From NCBI GenBank assembly GCA_024704765.1, contig JAKMXF010000359.1, positions 69,381-133,380 of the forward strand: a DNA stretch of 64,000 nucleotides, given 5' to 3'. Source of the stretch: Oopsacas minuta. Lineage: Eukaryota > Porifera > Hexactinellida > Lyssacinosida > Leucopsacidae. The stretch's first letter is position 1; each line of letters opens with the position of its first letter. The position numbers and the translations under genes were made by a program. Under the pieces are notes generated by a model that searched no databases, was not told where the DNA came from, and worked only from the letters and a program-made list of their open reading frames with translations. This document shows positions 58,441-64,000 of the stretch, one piece after another.

Positions 58441-60214
58441 TTTATCACTAAAAAATGCTTTGACAATTACATTTTATGCTCAGTACGAATCTGGTGGTTG
58501 ATGTGATTTTGAAAGGTTATTGTTTTGAATATCTTGTGTGATTGGCCTATAGTCGCTATCATCAAGTAATTTTCCAAAGTCCGTAATTTCTCAGCTTTGG
58601 AACAGTGATTTTGACTGAACGGGTTCGAATTACCTTCAAAACAATTGTTCTCATATTTTATCTACAAGTACCTTAACACCGTATTTCCAGCTTTATTTTC
58701 AGGGTTTAGTACCAGACTTACTACGACGACTCTGGAACAGGGTTAATTTATGATAACAAATTGTTTGATTTTTTATGTCGCACTAACCTTTGAATCCATG
58801 GTATAAATATTGATATCAATGGATAAAGTCATTCATTACAGAGTTTCACAATTGGAGTATTGCTTTTCCATATTTGCTAAGTTACCACTAGATTACGACT
58901 TTTCTGTCTGGAAGTAATTTCAAGATATAGACTGTGACAAAATATACTATTTAATTTTGTTAATACAATAAAATTTGGATATTTTAACACATCTTTGCAC
59001 GAATAATTTGTTAACACTGTAAGATTTATGGTATATCCGTGTCTAATTTGGATTCTATGAATTTGAAAATTCAGTATCAGATTTCCTATTTAGAGACCAA
59101 ATGAAAATGAAGAAATTTTTCAATCCATGACATCGTGCCACTTTTCCATTTACAGCCATTATGATAGCTTTCACTAAGACACACTGGGTTTGAAATTTCT
59201 ATTCATACAGAATTCTAAGAATTTCCTTAGGATTGATTTACAATTGTGAACATTGATTCTTTGGTATTTATGTGGTATTTATGTAATTATTCATTAACAA
59301 TTACGTGCTTTCTTTCTATTCTATAAATATATTGGAAGTTTCGATAATTGCAAATATTTTGCGTTCATTTCAACTATATTATTGCACCAATTTTTCATGA
59401 TATTTACATCATATCCTCTCAATTAGTTATTCTCACAAGTTCAGATGATCTTATGGTGCGTCATAGAATTTCGGGATCACACTAATCCTCTTTTGGCGCT
59501 TCTTCGTTGCTCGCTACAAGGTTACTCGGTCTACATTCAGAGTTATTGATGGATTAGAAAGGGTTACAATTCCACCCACAATTAGATTACACGCTGCACT
59601 AACGGGCAGACGACAGTTCATTGAGCGCTCTTCATTTTTGAAGTCGCTCCCGCTCTGAATAAGGAGCAGCGCTCGCTCCTTACACAAAAACGCATTGCCC
59701 TCCGGCTCCCGCACCGAGTAAAAACGGTGCTCGCTCTAATTGTTCTCATTTTCATCCTTTCAGATTTACATGAGATTTGTATTTAAGTAATCAGGGGGGA
59801 GATAACCATTATACATTCGAGAAATTACCAAATGTGGAACGTCAACACACTTCGATACATTGTGAATTTTACAAAAGTGTCCCAGCATCTATTTTTAATC
59901 AAATGTTTACTGAATTTTCTGCAGAATATCTATGAACTTTGTGAATTGTTTGCAATTATGTAGGTCCGCGCTCCTTTAATGCTCTGGAAACGACTATTCA
60001 GTCTGGGCTTGCTTTACAATTTTCAGCTACAGCGACCTTTCAAACTAATGTCATTCATCTATTGTGTTTATATACTTATATAATCATACTTTTAGTACTT
60101 AAATAGTCCTTCTGAAGTCATTTTACGCATTTTTGCATTTATTAGATCATCGTATAATCATTGTGCAATATTTTTTCTTGATTATGAACTACCACATTGA
60201 ATTACCATCTTGAG
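58441..60214. other. intronic sequence, no gene seen
   Basis: AT-rich except for a GC-richer patch at about 59500-59740, which contains repeated GCTCGCT words and may be a decayed repeat. The open frame 59514-59714 on the minus strand lies in this patch and has no recognised motif. Confidence 0.4.
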
Positions 60215-60347
60215 CTGCGGTTCCCAACCTTTTTCATCCCTCGGCCCCCTATACCAATTTTAACACATTGTGTTGACCCCTTCTATAGACTCCGATAGAT
60301 CCTGTGGTCTACCAACGTGTCCATGGATCCCAGGTTGGGAACCGCTA
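60215..60347. mobile_element. short hAT-type MITE, 133 bp
   Basis: The left end is CTGCGGTTCCCAACCT at 60215; the right end in reverse complement is TAGCGGTTCCCAACCT, ending at 60347. The CAGCGGTTCCCAACC form is typical of hAT ends. Flanking 8-mers ATCTTGAG and ATCTAGGG agree at six of eight positions, consistent with an old target duplication. Confidence 0.75.
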
Positions 60348-61186
60348 ATCTAGGGTGAAAGTATAATCTCAACTGCTAAAAATTATATTTTTGAGAACTC
60401 TCTACCTCACTTAATACTATATTAATTGGCTTAAATTCTTAGAATTGATTAATTGTTATGATTTGGATTTAGATTTTGTGAATATGGCTCCAAATGTCAT
60501 ATAAATATTGGATGGAAAACTTGAATATAGTTATTTGTAACGCTACATAGCGCGATTAGACATCAGTGGCTAGTAAATATGATTTCTCTGTCGAATCGTG
60601 ACACAATTAGTATTAAGTTATCAAGCATAAACCTTGTTCATTGTCAAAAATTGTCCAAACCCTATTTGATCTTTGATCAATATATGAATATTTGAAGTGG
60701 TATAAATAATAATTTGGCACCAATTGGACAAAACTTTATGTCAAACCTCATCTAGAATGTCTGACAAACAAAATTACATCGTTATATTTTCCTTCATATA
60801 TTTTGAACTCATTGCACGCTAACATACGCTTGAGAGCACGAATTTTTGGGTCTCAACTCAAGTTTGTTAGCTCTGCACAACCTCTAGGTTGGTTATATAC
60901 TTCAGAAGTCCACAAGTAGTTTAGTTTGGGAACTAGTATACTTGTCTTACTTTGCTCCCCTATTCCGCATTTCCAAGAGGCAATCCAACAGCCTCATCAC
61001 TAAAGTTGTGACTCAATAGGACTAATTAATGGATGTAATAAAGTTCCTTGTTTTACTCTCTATGATCAGAAAATATATTCTATTGTTGATTTCGCATTCA
61101 CCGATATATATAGACACTTATTAGGAGTATTATATCAAGAAGATATTAATATTTGAGGAAAATCTTTCTTAGTGTGGCACCATCTA
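60348..61186. other. intronic sequence, no gene seen
   Basis: AT-rich sequence without a supported frame or repeat. Confidence 0.5.
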
Positions 61187-62517
61187 CAAAGGGAATTCAA
61201 TTAGTTCGTAACCTTAGCTATTGCTGTTATTGTTTAATCACATGTATTTACTATTTGCATCTCATTTATAGCTTAGATTTCGTCTATTTACGACACTATA
61301 CTTTGTGGAGATTGATCTAATATCTTTTGAGATACACCCTTTTGAAGATAGTTTATAGCAACCACAGAGGGCTTATAGCTTCATAATCTAATAAATTTCT
61401 ACTTAAACAAAGAGCATACATCAAAATCCGCTCATTACTCTGCGATACGCCTAGGAATATTAACCAAGATGTTGTACAGGTATATGGTGGGGAGGTCTGT
61501 TCGAAATCAACCGTTAAGAGGTGGAGTCTACGTTTTCGTGAAGTTGGGGTGTCGGTTGAAGATGACCCTCGGTTAGAGCAACCTATAATTGCTACTACTG
61601 CAAACAATATTGCTCTGTAGCTGAAATGTGTGACTCTGATCCCCATATTACGATAGAGCAGTTAGCTACTAGCTTAACCTTGTCAACGGGAAGTGTTCAT
61701 ACAATTCCGACCATGCATCTTGGTATGTCCAAGGTTTGCTTACGTTGGGTCCCACATTTGTTTAATCTGACTCAAAAAAAGACCCGGGTGAGAATTGCAA
61801 AAAAACTGCTTGAAAAGTATGACCAGTGTAGTGAGAGGCGACTATTTGAAATATGTACCGGTGATGAGACGTGGATAAGATATTCAGGGCCAACTTGCAA
61901 AGAACAGAACAAGGTATGGATTGTAAAAGGAGTTCTCCCCCAGCACTACCAAGTCCGGATCATTGGGCCACCAAAGTAATGTACACCATATTTTTCGATG
62001 CACATGGTCCAGTCTACCAAATCTGTACTCCTAAGGGGCAAATAGTTACCGGGCACTTTTATGCAACAGTTGTTATTCCGGAAATCAAAAAACATTATAT
62101 TGAACGTCGGCCAGCCACGGGTCTTAGAGGAATCAAAATTTTGCATGATAATGCCAGACCGCACAATCTAATGCAGTCAAGGAAAAAATTGCTTCTATAG
62201 GTCTTGAGGAATTGGAACATCCACGCTATAGCCCTGACCTATCACCGTGCGACTTTTGGCTGTTCGATGGGCTCAAAAAGCACCTAGCAGGTACAGTTTT
62301 TGGAGAACGGATGCAAATTAGAAGAGCCATCCAACGGTACCTCAGAGACATACTACAAGAAGAGTATAAGAAATCATTTTTCAAGTGGATAGAGCGTTTA
62401 AAGCTTGTAGCTGAGCACAAGGGAAACTACTTTGAACATATGTAGTAGTATTTGAGGCTTATCTCACTTATATAATACAAATATTCTAAGAGTTACGAAT
62501 TAAATGAATACCCTTTG
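61187..62517 (+). mobile_element. mariner element, DD34D, 1331 bp
   Basis: The left end CAAAGGGAATTCAATTAGTT at 61187 is preceded by TA. The right end in reverse complement is CAAAGGGTATTCATTTAATT, ending at 62517; the TA after it has become AA. Beyond these bases both ends continue CGTAAC. Confidence 0.85.
61386..62445 (+). pseudogene. mariner DD34D transposase pseudogene
   Basis: The N-terminal part reads KQRAYIKIRSLLCDTPRNIN and CSKSTVKRWSLRFREVGV, the mariner helix-turn-helix region. A shift near 61618 leads to MCDSDPHITIEQLATSLTLS. CTGDETWIRY holds the first Asp. Further shifts near 61975 and 62165 give VMYTIFFDAHGP, ILHDNARPH (second Asp) and YSPDLSPCDFWLF (third Asp). The distance between the last two is 34 residues if one missing base is allowed. 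The end is KGNYFEHM at 62445. All catalytic residues remain; three or more frameshifts break the gene. No initiating Met was found. It resembles the mariner group from which the SETMAR transposase part derives. Confidence 0.85.
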
Positions 62518-62840
62518 AATTTATAGAGATACAGATTATCTCTTAGGTTTACTGCGAAAATTTCACCATTCTTTGAGAATTTCTGCATATTTTGAGTTGG
62601 AAAAGGGGAAATAGCTGAAATCTCGGGGAAATATTTAATCCAGGATTAAAATCCGACATTTTGTAAATGGGGTTGGTAATTATGCTGGCCCCCTAGCGCC
62701 GCCATTGCTTTCTGCATTATTTTATCACTTTCATTCGAGACAGCTTGTTTTATTATACATAGATAGAAGGGTGCTTTTTCCTTAATCCCTGATTAAGGAT
62801 TTTCATTCTGTCTCTTATTATTTTTCTTTTTCGGATATAG
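62518..62840. other. end of intron 3
   Basis: No gene. It contains the pyrimidine tract before the exon 4 acceptor and, at about 62780-62805, a short inverted pair CTTAATC/GATTAAG. Confidence 0.5.
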
Positions 62841-62969
62841 TTTTCTGGATAATATTGTAAGAATCTCACAACCTCATTACTCACCATCTATTGATGACAT
62901 TCTAAGATCGAGGAAAGCGACTACAGGGATTCAAGAGTATCCTTTTGATATATCCAGTATAACTTTCAG
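62841..62969 (+). CDS. G-protein alpha subunit, exon 4 (switch I)
   Basis: The first base completes the Tyr codon split in exon 3. The exon reads FLDNIVRISQPHYSPSIDDI, then LRSRKATTGIQEYPFDISSI and TF, ending with AG of an Arg codon at 62969. It holds switch I: Arg183 and Thr186 of the predicted protein fall where Gq proteins have the catalytic Arg and the Mg-binding Thr. RKAT recalls the G12/13 group, while TTGI.EYPFD recalls Gq. The donor GTTCAA is weak, but the position fits the usual break before the (M/F)VDVGGQ exon. That exon, with switch II and the rest of the GTPase core, is not in the remaining 1 kb and should lie downstream. Confidence 0.9.
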
Positions 62970-64000
62970 GTTCAAGTTTGTTATTATCATGCTTCTCTTG
63001 CTTTGTCGTCTAGGGGATATTCATAGCCATGGCCTACTATAATACGGCTGTACATGCTGCCGAATCAAGGAGAAAAATGAGAGTCCAGGTGTTGAAAATT
63101 GAAAATGTGTCGAGGCTGATAAACTGAAAAATACATGTGATATGCATTAGGAATATATTATCGCATTAACAAAGTAGTGCTAAAGTATACATATATGTAG
63201 TTAATTATGTGATTAGTCATAAGTTTGGAATGTGCTATTATTCGCAAACAAATTCAAGTTCTAAACTGTATTTAGACATTATTTCCTTCATCTGTGATGT
63301 CCCATTGGTATATATTGGATTGAATTAATGTATGTGGTTCGAAAATTTCGATACATGAACGGAATGTGATCATACTCCTGCGCTGCTAAACAAAGGAATT
63401 TTGTCATATTTAAGTCATAACTCGATAACTATAAATCTTATCGATCTATAGTTGGTACTAGTGTTCTCGCAATATGTTACTTCATATTAATGAATAATAT
63501 CTTTTAATGGTCTATATTCAATATATTTTGAGGAATTTACTTTTGATAACATGAAAGGAGGGTATACATAAATAATAATGTACATATCTAATAATTTATT
63601 TATTGTACCCCATTACTATTCGTTAATTGTAACTAACAATTTCCGCAAGCACTCGTATCTACTATTGATAGGTAGTACGTATTTATAGTTTTTGAGTTAT
63701 GGCTTCAATATGACAAAACATATTTCCTTAGCAACACACCAATGTCATCACATTCCGAACATGATATCAAAATTTTTGAATCCATTACATTAAATTCATC
63801 ATAACATATATCAATCAAGCATTAAAGCAGTTCCTAAATACTGTTTAGAACTTGCATTTGTTAGGCTAATAATTGCACATTTCGCAACCTCATTATCATA
63901 TATTTGACCACATGAATGTATACTATGATACTACGTTGCCTGTTACTAATATATTCAAAATGCCTATCACACACATTTTACAGTTTATCAGCCTTTGCAA
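62970..64000 (+). other. start of G-alpha intron 4
   Basis: AT-rich sequence to the window edge with no match to the expected DVGGQ-type exon in any plus-strand frame I read. Confidence 0.6.

Larger units (their letters stand above)
44414..62840 (+). other. G-alpha intron 3, about 18.4 kb
   Basis: The donor is GTGAGT at 44414 and the acceptor is CGGATATAG ending at 62840, phase 2 on both sides. The pyrimidine tract before the acceptor (TTTTTCTTTTTC at about 62821-62832) is good. It holds a DD41D element, a CACTG-associated gene relic, Tc1, hAT, maT and mariner relics. Confidence 0.8.

Noticed and set aside
62970-63035. Continuation of exon 4 past the weak GTTCAA donor
   Set aside because: Reading on gives FKFVIIMLLLL, unlike the VDVGGQ expected in every G-alpha protein, and soon stops.
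1-64000. CRISPR arrays, operons, ribosome binding sites, rRNA or tRNA genes
   Set aside because: Both strands were read for these; none is supported, and the split host gene shows eukaryotic nuclear DNA.

Overview
This window looks like an animal nuclear genome, most likely an arthropod. A copepod such as a sea louse is my guess from the transposon mix, not a demonstrated fact. It is AT-rich, its one host gene is split by very long introns, and it is packed with decayed DNA transposons. I see no bacterial features, rRNA, recognisable tRNA or CRISPR array.

The one host gene I can reconstruct encodes a heterotrimeric G-protein alpha subunit on the + strand. Four short exons (15649-15772, 37103-37287, 44247-44413, 62841-62969) join in matching phase to give about 202 residues: an N-terminal Cys-Cys, the P-loop, the helical domain and switch I. 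They end where the DVGGQ exon should follow, beyond the window. The introns are about 21.3, 7.0 and 18.4 kb and hold most of the mobile elements.

Layout. 1-975: 3' part of a DD37D (maT-like) element. 1840-4027: Tigger/pogo element. 7559-8470: foldback MITE, abutting a maT element at 8477-9776. 10174-11542: a decayed element with CACTG ends and TAA target duplications. 11588-12380: transposase-like relic. 13.1-14.1 kb: foldback repeat. 15649: start of the G-alpha gene. Intron 1 holds a nested foldback composite (16.7-19.9 kb), a maT copy (23520-24832) and two almost identical 3.2-kb hAT elements in opposite orientation (26034-29229 and 32820-36017). Intron 2 holds two inverted mariner copies (37668-38962 and 40082-42759), the second carrying another CACTG element. 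Intron 3 holds a DD41D element, a larger relic of the CACTG-associated protein family, a DD34E Tc1 relic, an old hAT gene, a second maT copy, a hAT MITE and a mariner.

Almost every transposase is broken, so the elements are passengers. The two most informative signals are the split G-alpha gene and the hAT pair. The 8-bp target duplications of the hAT pair match only if the DNA between the copies is flipped, which implies a past inversion by recombination between them.
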